From Nostocoides sp. F2B08 (GTDB taxonomy: Bacteria > Actinomycetota > Actinomycetes > Actinomycetales > Dermatophilaceae): a stretch of 64,000 bases of DNA. Location: positions 1 through 64,000 of the forward strand of contig NZ_WESE01000007.1 of the NCBI RefSeq assembly GCF_009184895.1, read 5' to 3'. The notes below the pieces were generated by a model. It saw nothing but the letters and a program-made list of their open reading frames with translations, was not told the DNA's origin and made no database searches. This document shows positions 27,447-35,642 of this stretch, one piece after another (position 1 is the first letter of the stretch; every line of letters starts with the position of its first letter). The position numbers were made by a program, and so were the translations under genes.

Positions 27447-28406
27447 CTACTTCTTAGTCTTGGGGAGGCGAGGTGCCTCCACGCTCACCACTTCGCCATC
27501 CCGGGCCGCCCGCCAATGTCGGCCCTCCAGCTCGACCGTCCACGGCTCGTCAGGTTTAGCAGGAACCACGCGGACGCTGACCACCTCGCCGTCTTGGGGA
27601 ACTTCGACACCAAGCTGACGAGCGACCGCGCGATGGACCGCGTAGTCACCACCGGGGATCAAGTAGCCCTCTCGCCGGAGCACCGTGCGAGCACCATGCC
27701 CGTTGTCGCGCACTCGGGCCATGTAGTCAGCTTGCTTGCCGAGCGTCGCGATGGTGTTGCGCCCGATCCGCCGTCCGGTCACCTGGCGCAGCAGCTGGGT
27801 GACCCGCGCCTGACCCGATTTCGGGGCGAGGACCGTCTCAAGCGTCTCCTCGCTCAGGCTGAGCAGGATGTTGGGCGGCAGTTCGGCGTCGTAGTGCAGC
27901 CAGTCAACCTGCGTCCGGCCGCGCTTGTTAAGGCTGGTCTTACCGTCACGGTTCTCGCTAACCCGACGGTTCTCGTCCTTTGCGCGAACGACGCCGAGAC
28001 TCCAGGTGTTTCCAGCGTCACTGGCGGTAGCCACCAAGAGCAGGTGCCCGAAGCATTCGGGCGGCAGCATCCAGCCGCCGAGGGTCTGAGAGTACTTGCA
28101 GTCGATGTCATGCCCGACCACCCGGTAGTCGAGGAGCTCACCGTCATCGATGACGTCGTCGAACTCTCGCCGCAGGTTGATCTCCAGCAGCGTGCCGTAG
28201 TGCGTCTTCTCCGTCTTGAACAGCTGATCCCAGCGGAAACGGCCCGTGTGCTGCCCGTCGTAAAGCTGGTCGAACGTCTCGCGGAAGACCTGCGCTGCCC
28301 GCTCTCCGTCAGGGTCAGCGCGACGGAAGGCTGAAGCGACCAGGTCACGGATGGGATCGGGATCGAGTGCACTCAGCAGCGCGTCCTCGTTCCAGGTCTC
28401 ATTCAC
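27447..28406 (-). CDS. NaeI-like type II (IIE) restriction endonuclease
   Basis: 319 residues, close in length to R.NaeI (317). Shared blocks as I recall the NaeI sequence: DQLYDGQHTGRF, FKTEKTHYGTLLEINL, WMLPPECFGH, GQARVTQLLRQVTGR, IGRNTIATL, and a tail that includes VVSVRVVPA. The catalytic core is Asp93 then DCK (Asp102, Lys104), matching Asp86, Asp95 and Lys97 of NaeI. Leu62 corresponds to NaeI Leu43, whose change to Lys turns NaeI into a topoisomerase, so this enzyme should cut. The expected target is GCCGGC with an activator site. The gene lies between vsr and the HNH gene. Confidence 0.9.
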   Translation of the reverse strand: MNETWNEDALLSALDPDPIRDLVASAFRRADPDGERAAQVFRETFDQLYDGQHTGRFRWDQLFKTEKTHYGTLLEINLRREFDDVIDDGELLDYRVVGHDIDCKYSQTLGGWMLPPECFGHLLLVATASDAGNTWSLGVVRAKDENRRVSENRDGKTSLNKRGRTQVDWLHYDAELPPNILLSLSEETLETVLAPKSGQARVTQLLRQVTGRRIGRNTIATLGKQADYMARVRDNGHGARTVLRREGYLIPGGDYAVHRAVARQLGVEVPQDGEVVSVRVVPAKPDEPWTVELEGRHWRAARDGEVVSVEAPRLPKTKK

Positions 28407-28450
28407 GCCGACAGCCTAGAGGTCCAGCACTGCTGGCTGACGGAGTGAGG

Positions 28451-28879
28451 TCAGGAACGAGCGGCCCTGACTGTAGCGGCGATGCTCGACACCACACTCT
28501 CTGCTGCCTCGTGCTCCCAGAAACGGAGCACCCGCCAGCCGGCGACTTCCAGTGAGTCAGTGGTGTTGATGTCCCGATCCCGATTCGTCTTGATCTTGTG
28601 CGGCCAGTAGTCCGTGTTGTGCTGGAACTCGGGCCGCCCGTGTTCAGGGCAGCCATGCCAGAAACACCCGTCGATGAAAACGGCAATACGCTGCTTGGTG
28701 AACACGATGTCGGCACGTCGGCGCAGCGATGGCTCAGGCCGGATTGCCACCCGATACCTGAATCCCTGAGCGTGCAGCAGTCGCCGAACCGCCAGTTCAG
28801 GACCCGTGTCACGCGAGCGGTTGGCCTGCATGTTGCGCCGTCGGCCGGGGGTAGATGCCCACGATGCCTGCCGAGTCAT
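28451..28879 (-). CDS. vsr: Very short patch repair endonuclease Vsr
   Basis: 142 residues from ATG 28879 (the longer frame upstream has no family similarity). It starts with SWASTPGRRRNMQANRSRDT, the usual Vsr N-terminus. RRRADIVFTKQRIAVFIDGC gives the catalytic Asp57, and Cys72, His75 and Cys77 (CFWHGC) belong to the zinc site. The PHK/NRDRD region completes the fold. Vsr nicks next to the T of T:G mismatches left by 5-methylcytosine deamination, which fits the nearby C5 methyltransferase. It is probably the first gene of the leftward vsr-R-HNH run. Confidence 0.93.
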   Translation of the reverse strand: MTRQASWASTPGRRRNMQANRSRDTGPELAVRRLLHAQGFRYRVAIRPEPSLRRRADIVFTKQRIAVFIDGCFWHGCPEHGRPEFQHNTDYWPHKIKTNRDRDINTTDSLEVAGWRVLRFWEHEAAESVVSSIAATVRAARS

Positions 28880-29139
28880 GCGAACAGGCTCGCACGAATG
28901 TCCATCCTCGGCACCGTCACGGACGCGATGTGTGCCCGTGGGGGCCGTACAAGACGTTACGCCGACAGGTCCACGCGGAGTTGCCATCGACTGGGACCCG
29001 TCCGTCGACAGGGGAGGCCTAACGACGTAGTGCCTGACCAGCCAGCCGATTCATTGCACGCGGCGTCAATCGTGAGAACTGTCCACAGGGCTGGACTCAA
29101 CCGGTGCGGACGTCGTCTCGTTAGGAGCAGGATGGGGCT

Positions 29140-29361
29140 ATGTCCAACGACGGTCGGATGGGATGTTTCCAGGCCCGTGTCACCCGCGACGGCGAAGCTA
29201 TGGTGCGCGACGGCCAGCCCTACTTCGCTGTGAATCGTCTTATGGAGGAGAACCCTGTGGACAGGGACCGGTATCTGTACGAGATCCAGTTCGCGGACGG
29301 GACCTGGATGCTCGCCCGCGAGGACGACTTGGCGGCGGGGGTCAGGACGCCGGACCGATGA
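29140..29361 (+). CDS. Small hypothetical protein
   Basis: 73 residues, ATG with GGATGGGG just upstream. No family recognised. The middle is beta-like (RVTRDGEAMVRDGQPYFAVN) with a C-terminal YEIQFADGTWMLAREDDL, a small beta-rich fold of a kind often seen in element-borne genes. Its stop overlaps the end of the opposing nuclease pseudogene by 20 bases. Confidence 0.55.
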   Translation: MSNDGRMGCFQARVTRDGEAMVRDGQPYFAVNRLMEENPVDRDRYLYEIQFADGTWMLAREDDLAAGVRTPDR

Positions 29362-30639
29362 TGGTCGTGGCGAGACTTACGATCACGTCCAGCCGTTGTG
29401 AATCCGACGCTCGGATGGCGGGGGCCTGAGGTGCGCCGAGGAGAGCGAGGGCGTCGTAGTGGAGCGTCAAGTGGCCCGCCGAGACCGCACGCGGCTCCAG
29501 GTCCCAGTCCAACCCCCTCTTTGGGAGAGACACGGCGGCCATTCTGGTCATGAGATCGAGTAGGTCTCGTGCTGGAAGCAGGTGTTCGACGAGGCGAAGC
29601 GACGTGGTCCCGATGTCATGGGGTTGCCGCGGCTCGCGGCTGTCCAGTTGTTGGGCCGACCCGACCCACCAAGACCATGTTGTGTCGGGCGGCACTTGCC
29701 ACATGCTCGGCCAACTGGCGATAGCGGACCCTTCGTCGAGAACGGAGCGCAGTCGCCGAAACTGGTCGACGCCCTTGTCGAACAAGGCGGCGACCTTGAA
29801 GCTCTCAGCGAGAGTTGCCGCGTCAACCGGCCACTTCGTCTCAATGATGATCATCAGGCGCTGATTGGGGTCCCAGGCCACGACATCGAGATCGCCTACC
29901 GTGCGACCCTGGGTGTCGTTGATCCGGACACCTTCGGCCGTGAGACAGCCCGGGATCTCGCGCAGCCGCTGAGCCCATCTCGTGGCGCGCTCGCCAAGGA
30001 CATTGCCGAGCTGCCCGGCCTTGCTGGGGCTGGCCGAGGCCGCGCGCAGGAGCGTGCGTTCGTAGGCAATGGGGAGATGATCTCGCTCGGAATCAGCATG
30101 AAGTCACCGTTCGGAACTAGCGGTGCGGACAGCGGGCTACTGCCCCGCGAGAACGTGCACATCTCAATGAAGGCGCGCGCCGCGGATGTCGCAACCCGCT
30201 GAGCCAGCGCGCGCTCCAGGTTCGACGGGCGGATGGCCCAGAGCATCGCCTCCGGCGCACCGAAGTGGAACGCGCCAAGTTTGTTGAGATCAATCTGTGA
30301 GAGCAAGAAGGCGTAGCACGTTCGGGACTCGGCGAAGGTGATCCCGCCGAGATTTAGTTCATCGGCGACTGCTGCTCCCTGCTGTCGGAGCCCGGCCTCT
30401 GTTTCGGTCCAGGCCTGCAACCGCAGGTGCAAGGGCAAGCTGTTGAGGAGAATGACTGCCGACGGATGACGCGGCGGCCTCCATGCGAATCGGGTTTGCT
30501 TAGCACGGATCCACCGGTGAGTTGGGGGCGGTGAGCGTGACGCAATGACGAGATGCCCTCCCGCGATGGGAGATTGGGACTTGCGACGGTTCCAAAATCC
30601 CGATCGGGGAAGCGCATCTCTGGGATGAGACTCTCTCAC
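29342..30639 (-). pseudogene. PD-(D/E)XK nuclease-like gene broken by a frameshift
   Basis: Two frames carry one protein. The downstream frame (about 30110 to 29342) reads IAYERTLLRAASASPSKAG, ... VGDLDVVAWDPNQRLM, IIIETKW, a PD-(D/E)XK core (Asp-x-Asp, then Glu-x-Lys), and continues to a stop at 29342. The upstream frame (30639 to about 30075) supplies NLGGITFAESRTCYAFLLSQ ... NGDFMLIPSEIIS. A one-base gain, or two-base loss, in the G4 run at 30071-30074 (plus strand) would join them into about 432 residues. The 5' end is also likely cut by the neighbouring IS1380 remnant. A sequencing error in the homopolymer is possible. Confidence 0.7.
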
Positions 30640-30972
30640 ACTCCGGCAGCCACGTCAGCGGTCTTCGATGACCCGAACCTGACCGGGTCGGCCGGCCTGG
30701 TCCCGATGCTGCGGCCTGGTCCCGATGCTGCGGCCTGGGCGCCCTGTCGGACGAGCGGCTGAGCGTTCCCACCGACAAAGGCGCCAACGCCAGCGCCAAG
30801 GTCACCGCGCTGGTGGCGGGGATGGTTGCCGGCGCCGACTCCCTCGAGGACATGGCCCTGTTGCGGCACGGCGGGATGGGTCGTCTCTTCGAGCGCTGCT
30901 ACGCACCCTCGACGTTGGTCTCGTTCCTGCGCACCTTCACCTTCGGGCACGAGCGCCAGCTCGACGTCTCGA
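30625..30972 (+). pseudogene. IS1380-family transposase, N-terminal remnant
   Basis: The start (MRLSHTPAATSAVFDDPNLT and AGLVPML) and, after a frame change, VTALVAGMVAGADSLEDMAL and APSTLVSFLRTFTFGHERQL match the N-terminal part of IS1380-type transposases. The remnant stops after RQLD, so the catalytic DDE domain is missing. A 19-bp tandem duplication (30693-30730) accounts for the frame change. No terminal inverted repeats are seen. It marks a past insertion that probably truncated the adjacent nuclease gene. Confidence 0.75.
30693..30738. repeat. 19-bp tandem duplication (2 copies plus part of a third)
   Basis: The 19-bp unit cggcctggtcccgatgctg occurs at 30693-30711 and 30712-30730, and its first eight bases (cggcctgg) recur at 30731-30738. 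Because 19 is not a multiple of three it breaks the IS1380 transposase frame. It looks like a slippage duplication in a dead gene. Confidence 0.9.
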
Positions 30973-31017
30973 TACCATCGTCAAGTGAGCAGATCGACGT
31001 AGGTGCGGAGGCTGGGC

Positions 31018-32667
31018 GTGACGACACCTGACGACTACTCGTACCTGTGGAAGGCGCGAGCGTCGTATGCGGCGAACGAACACATCCTTGCGTGGTGGGG
31101 TGTGCCTCAAGACGAGGTACTTGGGCGCCTCATTGACGAGTTTGCATGGTTGTACCCGTGGCACATTGTTGAGGCCATCGTCGCGGTCACCCCAGAAGAT
31201 GTCGTAGCCGCCTGGCGAGAAGAGGACCCCCTCTGCGAGCAGTACGCCTGGTACAACGTCCTGTTGTACTTCGGGGTCGCCCGGGCGCGGACGATCGGCC
31301 TTGAACAGGCGATGCGACCACCGGAGACCCTGATCTGCCTCAGGTGCAACAAGGCATTCCGCCAAGATCAAGTGGGAGCGTCAACGGCTCGCAGACTTGG
31401 CGACATCAGCAACATCCGGTACTGCCAATATTGCTCCAGCGCTGCGTTCGCTGGCGGAAGCGACCTGGACGACCTGAGACTCTCGGACGCCGACATCGCT
31501 GACTGGATTCGCGCTGTGGCGACGCTCACCGGACTGATCCCAGCGCAGAACTTCTTCAGCGGCGGTGACTTCCTGGAGACGGTCTCCGGCGATAGCGCCC
31601 GGTCACAACTTCTTGACCTTGCGGCTCGGCGGCCGACTGCGAAGCGGATCAAGGACTCGTTCGAGTCGTGGCTCAACCTACTCACTGTCTCCGGCGTGCT
31701 TCCAGATGGAGCGCACCACACCGTCCGCGGCGTCCGATCAGTTGCCGCCGACGGCCATGTATGCCTATCTATGCCCGAGCGCACGCTCGATGACTGGCTG
31801 TCGGCGTACGGCGTCGACCATGAGAAGGAGCCGCGATACCCCGACAGCAACTACCGAGGAGACTTCCTCGTGGGTGGCTCTTTCATTGAGTTCTTCGGGC
31901 TCGTCGGCAACCCCGACTACGACGCGCGAATCCAGGAGAAACGTGTAACCGCCGAGAAGTACGGCATCGACCTGATCGAGATCTACCCAAAAGACATGCT
32001 GACGTGGGCCGCGACCCAGAAGTGGCTGGCAAAGCGCCTTGGATTCGACTTGGCGACACGTGAGCGGCGGGCTCTGCCGACGCAACCGCAGGTCCTGAGC
32101 AAGGCCGAGCCAGCAATCCCCGAGCCAACCCCGGCTGGTCCGGCAGAGGGCTGGTACGCCGATCCGACTGGCCGCGGGGCTTCGAGGTGGTGGGACGGCC
32201 GCTATTGGACGCACAGGGTCACCGACGCGGCAGGAGCCACCTTCTCCGACACGCCCTATCCCGGGCGGGACGACCAGGTGAACCGAGGAGCCGAGATCGA
32301 GGGCCAGCAGACGTGGGAGCTCCTCTCGAGCACCAAGTTCCCCTGGCCGGGCGAGCTCGAGGGCGCGGCACTGGTCACCCACCTCGAGCTGGTCTTCCGC
32401 TGCATGGATGCAGAGGAGAACCGTGCCGGAGCCGAGGGTTACGGGACGGCCCCGGCGGCCTACGCTGAGGCCGCCGGGCACCTGCGGCACGCACGAAACC
32501 ATGGAGGCGAGGCGGCGGTCCTGGCCCGCGCGATGGAGAGCGGGCTTGGGCCCGGGGCAGGGCGACGAGACATCTCGGCGCGGCTGGCTGCGCTCGAAGG
32601 AGCGGGAGTTCACTCCAACCAGGTCGAAGCGGGCATGACGGCTGACTACCCTCCGCCAGAGGTGTAG
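31018..32667 (+). CDS. Zinc-finger / nuclease-like / DUF2510 protein
   Basis: 549 residues from GTG 31018, six bases after GGAGG; a GTG at 31003 is possible but lacks a site. Two Cys pairs (CLRC at 108-111 and YCQYC near 136-139) form a zinc ribbon. The middle has YRGDFLVGGSFIEFFGL (Asp282, Glu291) followed by EKR (Lys308) and GIDLIEIYP, which fits a PD-(D/E)XK or Vsr-like nuclease. A DUF2510 module (about 378-402, GWYADPTGRGASRWWDGRYW) follows. DUF2510 often sits next to membrane or sensing parts in actinobacteria. The combination is unusual. Activity is inferred only. Confidence 0.75.
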   Translation: MTTPDDYSYLWKARASYAANEHILAWWGVPQDEVLGRLIDEFAWLYPWHIVEAIVAVTPEDVVAAWREEDPLCEQYAWYNVLLYFGVARARTIGLEQAMRPPETLICLRCNKAFRQDQVGASTARRLGDISNIRYCQYCSSAAFAGGSDLDDLRLSDADIADWIRAVATLTGLIPAQNFFSGGDFLETVSGDSARSQLLDLAARRPTAKRIKDSFESWLNLLTVSGVLPDGAHHTVRGVRSVAADGHVCLSMPERTLDDWLSAYGVDHEKEPRYPDSNYRGDFLVGGSFIEFFGLVGNPDYDARIQEKRVTAEKYGIDLIEIYPKDMLTWAATQKWLAKRLGFDLATRERRALPTQPQVLSKAEPAIPEPTPAGPAEGWYADPTGRGASRWWDGRYWTHRVTDAAGATFSDTPYPGRDDQVNRGAEIEGQQTWELLSSTKFPWPGELEGAALVTHLELVFRCMDAEENRAGAEGYGTAPAAYAEAAGHLRHARNHGGEAAVLARAMESGLGPGAGRRDISARLAALEGAGVHSNQVEAGMTADYPPPEV

Positions 32668-32736
32668 GTTGGACCGCCCGAAGTGCCTACCCCGCGTGTG
32701 GCGGCCCCACCGCCATCACCAGTCGCCCGGTTCCAC

Positions 32737-33518
32737 GACCCGGCACGCACGCACAGCCGGTGCTGTTCCTTTCCGGCACTCCGGCGGCCGCCACTGGGTT
32801 GCGCTTCATCGAGGAGCCGACCGCAGCGCGCGGCCTGCAAGACGTGTCGCTCTCGCGTCCCGGGTACGGCTGCTCGACACGCCGCCCGGGGCGTCGGGTC
32901 GTAGACGTCGTCGGCGACGTCGACCAGGTGTTGCATCAACTCGAAATCGATCGATGCTTGGTGCTCAGTTGGTCGGGCGGTGGCCCGCACGCCCTCGCCT
33001 GCGCGGCCCGGCTGCCACAGGCATCGGCTGTCGCCACGATCGCCTCCGGGGCGTCCCTCCGCGCTGCCGACCTCGATTCGGTCGACGGCATGACCGAGTC
33101 CAAAGTAGCCGGCTGCGAGGCAGCGCCATCGGGTGAGGAGTCGCTGCGGCTCTTGCTCGAGCGAGACCGCCCGGGCATGCTCGCCGCCACGGCGGCGGAG
33201 CTTCTGCCGATCATCGCGACCAGCCTGGCTCCAGCGGACCGTCGTCATCTGAACGCGGAGTTCGTCGCCGACCTGCACGCCAGCACCTACTCGGCCCTGC
33301 GTGACGGCGTCGACGGCTGGTGCGACGACGTCCTTGCCCTCGCGGGGACTAGGTTTCGACCTCGACGAGATCGTCATCCCCACCCAGGTGTGGCACGACT
33401 CCAACGACCTGCTTGTTCCGATCGCGCACGGCCGCTCGCTTGCGTCCCGCTTGGTCCGCGCCGAACTGCACCACCTCGACGATGCGGGCCACCCCTCCCT
33501 CGTGGTCGGCCGGATGCA
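32737..33518 (+). pseudogene. Alpha/beta hydrolase, truncated and frameshifted
   Basis: The frame starts within a hydrolase fold (QPVLFLSGTPAAATGLRF) with the nucleophile elbow LSWSGGGPHAL and runs to about DDVLALAG. The sequence then continues in the next frame as GLGFDLDEIVIPTQVWHDSN and HHLDDAGHPSLVV, which carry the acid and the catalytic His. The switch is at the G4 run 33344-33347. The N-terminal beta strands are also missing. It is not expected to give an active enzyme. Confidence 0.65.
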
Positions 33519-33975
33519 GGCCGAGCAGCTGACCGGCAACCTCACCCGCGCCGGGGTGCGAACCGACGAGCTCGTGTTCTCCGCCTCCGGCGCGAGCCGC
33601 CTCGCGCGTACCCTCTACGGGTCACTGCGGGACCGCTCGCTCAGCCTGCCCGACGACCCTGAGACGCGTGCCGAGTTCATCGCCACGCGCATGGTCGAGA
33701 CCAGCACCAGCACGGTCAGATTGACGAACCCGCCGGCGCACGATGACATCGTGGCTGCTGTCGGCATGGTCGTCGTGGACCTGACGAAGCGGCCGGACCT
33801 CGGGCGGGGGAGTGTGCGGGTGCCGCTCGGGCTGATCCCCCGGCGGACGGTGCGCGACGCGACCCGGCACTGCCGCCTGCGGATGACTCTGCGGCGAGCT
33901 GCGAGCACCCGGGGAGCGCATGCGGGCGCGGCTCTCATCATCCCGGGGAGCGCGAACGACCTGGATCGGCGCTGA
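33519..33975 (+). pseudogene. Phage terminase large-subunit-like C-terminal fragment
   Basis: In frame with the tail of the broken hydrolase, the sequence changes to QAEQLTGNLTRAGVRTDELV and FSASGASRLARTLYGSLRD, then LSLPDDPETRAEFIATRMVE and NPPAHDDIVAAVGMVVVDL. This pattern (RLA..LY..LRDR.L.LPDD, then HDDI..A.G) resembles the C-terminal part of the nuclease domain of some actinophage terminases. The upstream ATPase domain is absent. It seems to be a prophage scrap fused to a hydrolase scrap. Recognition is from memory of the family pattern. Confidence 0.45.
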
Positions 33976-34014
33976 GGCCTCACGCTTACTCCCGCGGAGA
34001 GCAAACTGGATCGA

Positions 34015-34020
34015 TAGGGT
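34015..34020 (+). promoter_or_regulatory. Leaderless -10 box for the DUF4365-like gene
   Basis: TAGGGT ends six bases before the ATG at 34027, so transcription would start at or next to the start codon. No ribosome site is present. Confidence 0.55.
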
Positions 34021-34026
34021 CGATCC

Positions 34027-34548
34027 ATGATCTCGGGGGGCGGCTGGGCGATGCCGGTCGGAGTTGATCGACGCAAGGGCTGGTGGGGCGTCCGTTACCT
34101 CGGCTCAGTATGTGATCAGGCGGGTTTCCGGTTCGATCCCACGCCTTCGGACGGAGACGTGTACTCGCTCGATGGGCAAATCTTCATGACCACAACCCTT
34201 TCGGTGTTTGTACAGGTCAAGTGCACGAGCCGACCGATCACACGGGCGCGCAGTTATCGGATCAGGCCAGGGTGGCGACGCAACTGGGAGAGGCTCGACC
34301 TCCCCGGCTACTTCGTAGTGGTGTCAGTCCCCCCGGATACAACAGACTGGATGGAGCACAGTTCGAAGCCGTGGACGACGGTGCTGAAGTCAGCAGCATT
34401 TTGGACACGGATCGACCCCCTACCTCCGGACAGGAAGTCGATCACGGTGAAGGCGAGTGATCGCCTGACTGTGGACACGCTCGACTTGTGGTCCGCAGAC
34501 TTGAGGGCTCGGGCTGCGGCCTATGGTTTTGGAGGTGGGACCGCATGA
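34027..34548 (+). CDS. DUF4365-like PD-(D/E)XK nuclease protein
   Basis: 173 residues. The pattern VRYLGSVCDQAGFRFDPTPS, then Asp49-Gly50 (SLDGQI) and VQVKC (Gln63-Val-Lys65) is that of DUF4365-type nuclease domains, where Asp, Gln and Lys form the metal site. The C-terminal part (FVVVSVPPDTTDWMEHSS and FWTRIDPLPPDRKSI) is typical of proteins that bind a target. Its stop overlaps the next gene start (ATGA). DUF4365 occurs in several anti-phage and R-M contexts. A leaderless -10 box is present. Confidence 0.7.
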   Translation: MISGGGWAMPVGVDRRKGWWGVRYLGSVCDQAGFRFDPTPSDGDVYSLDGQIFMTTTLSVFVQVKCTSRPITRARSYRIRPGWRRNWERLDLPGYFVVVSVPPDTTDWMEHSSKPWTTVLKSAAFWTRIDPLPPDRKSITVKASDRLTVDTLDLWSADLRARAAAYGFGGGTA

Positions 34549-35621
34549 CCGAGAGCGCACGGTCTGTTGTTTTGGACTACCTCATTGCAACTGGATGGCG
34601 GCACAAGGCGGAGGGCCCCTCAGGCGAACTCTGGGCGCGTGGCTCCAATGAGACGGTGCTGCCACGCCGCCTGGAAGTGGATTCGCCGCCATGGAACCGT
34701 CTTGCGCAGGCCCTCGCCCTGGCCGACAAGGAACCGGTAGAGGAAATCCTGACTGAGTGGCGCAGAGCGGTGAAGGAAGCCGAAGAGATCGCGGTCTCGT
34801 CGCAGGTCCGGGTGCGTGAGGCCCCCGGTCGGGTGGAACTGGACGTGCACCTGAGCGGCCACGGCGTGCGGCAAAACGAGACTCGTGCCTACGAGTTTGG
34901 AACCTTCGTTATGCGCGCCGCGGAGTCTGTGAAGGAACTCGTTAAGTCAGCACGCGGTACCAGGCATCACGCACGAAATCTCGTGGTCGTAGGCGGTCCG
35001 CTTCCGGGCTCTGTCCGTGTGGTCCTCCGAGAGCCTGACTACTCAGACTCGACAGCGTTGATCACCGACGCTCCAGAGACTGTGGAGGGGGTGGCGCTCG
35101 TCTACCTTGCGGGAGTGTTTGCAGCCGCCAACGATGCCGTTTCGTCACCAGATACCGAGCAACTAGTCGCACAGCTCTCCCCTCTGTCAGTGCGGGCGCG
35201 GCTCAGTGTCGCTCGGTTGGCTGACACCGTGCGTGAAGCCGGATGGAACGTATCGGGCACGATTCGGCGGGGTAGCCAGGAAGCACCGATTCACCTCGCC
35301 GTAGCGGGCGCCGACTTGCTTAGCCGAGCCTCCCGCGAGGGAATTGAGTCCGAGGAGACGATTCCCGTCGTCGGCACTCTCGATGGCTGGGTCTGGTCTC
35401 GTTCGGAACTGACAATGCAGACCGAGAGCCGTGGCCTCATCCGCGTTTCCGTACCGATGTCGCTCCAAGTGCGGGTCGGCGAACTACACGCGTCGCCGAA
35501 CACCGAGGTGATCGCGCGGGTGGCGATGTTCACCCGTCGTGTTCTGGGCACAGGAGCGGCTCTCCAGACGTCCTTCTCGCTTGTGAGCATCCAACCCGCC
35601 AAGGGTCCGACCCTCGTATGA
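34545..35621 (+). CDS. Unknown partner of the DUF4365-like nuclease
   Basis: 358 residues from the ATG that overlaps the nuclease stop; a longer frame upstream only overlaps that gene. No family recognised. The N-terminal third (VVLDYLIATGWRHKAEGPSG) looks like a small DNA-binding or sensor fold. A middle region has ELDVHLSGHG and AAESVKELVKSA, and the C-terminus is beta-rich (TIRRGSQEAPIHLAVAGADL, IRVSVPMSLQVRVG). Coupled translation suggests that the two proteins form a complex. Confidence 0.7.
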   Translation: MTESARSVVLDYLIATGWRHKAEGPSGELWARGSNETVLPRRLEVDSPPWNRLAQALALADKEPVEEILTEWRRAVKEAEEIAVSSQVRVREAPGRVELDVHLSGHGVRQNETRAYEFGTFVMRAAESVKELVKSARGTRHHARNLVVVGGPLPGSVRVVLREPDYSDSTALITDAPETVEGVALVYLAGVFAAANDAVSSPDTEQLVAQLSPLSVRARLSVARLADTVREAGWNVSGTIRRGSQEAPIHLAVAGADLLSRASREGIESEETIPVVGTLDGWVWSRSELTMQTESRGLIRVSVPMSLQVRVGELHASPNTEVIARVAMFTRRVLGTGAALQTSFSLVSIQPAKGPTLV

Positions 35622-35642
35622 GTAAGCGGGGATCGGACTAAG

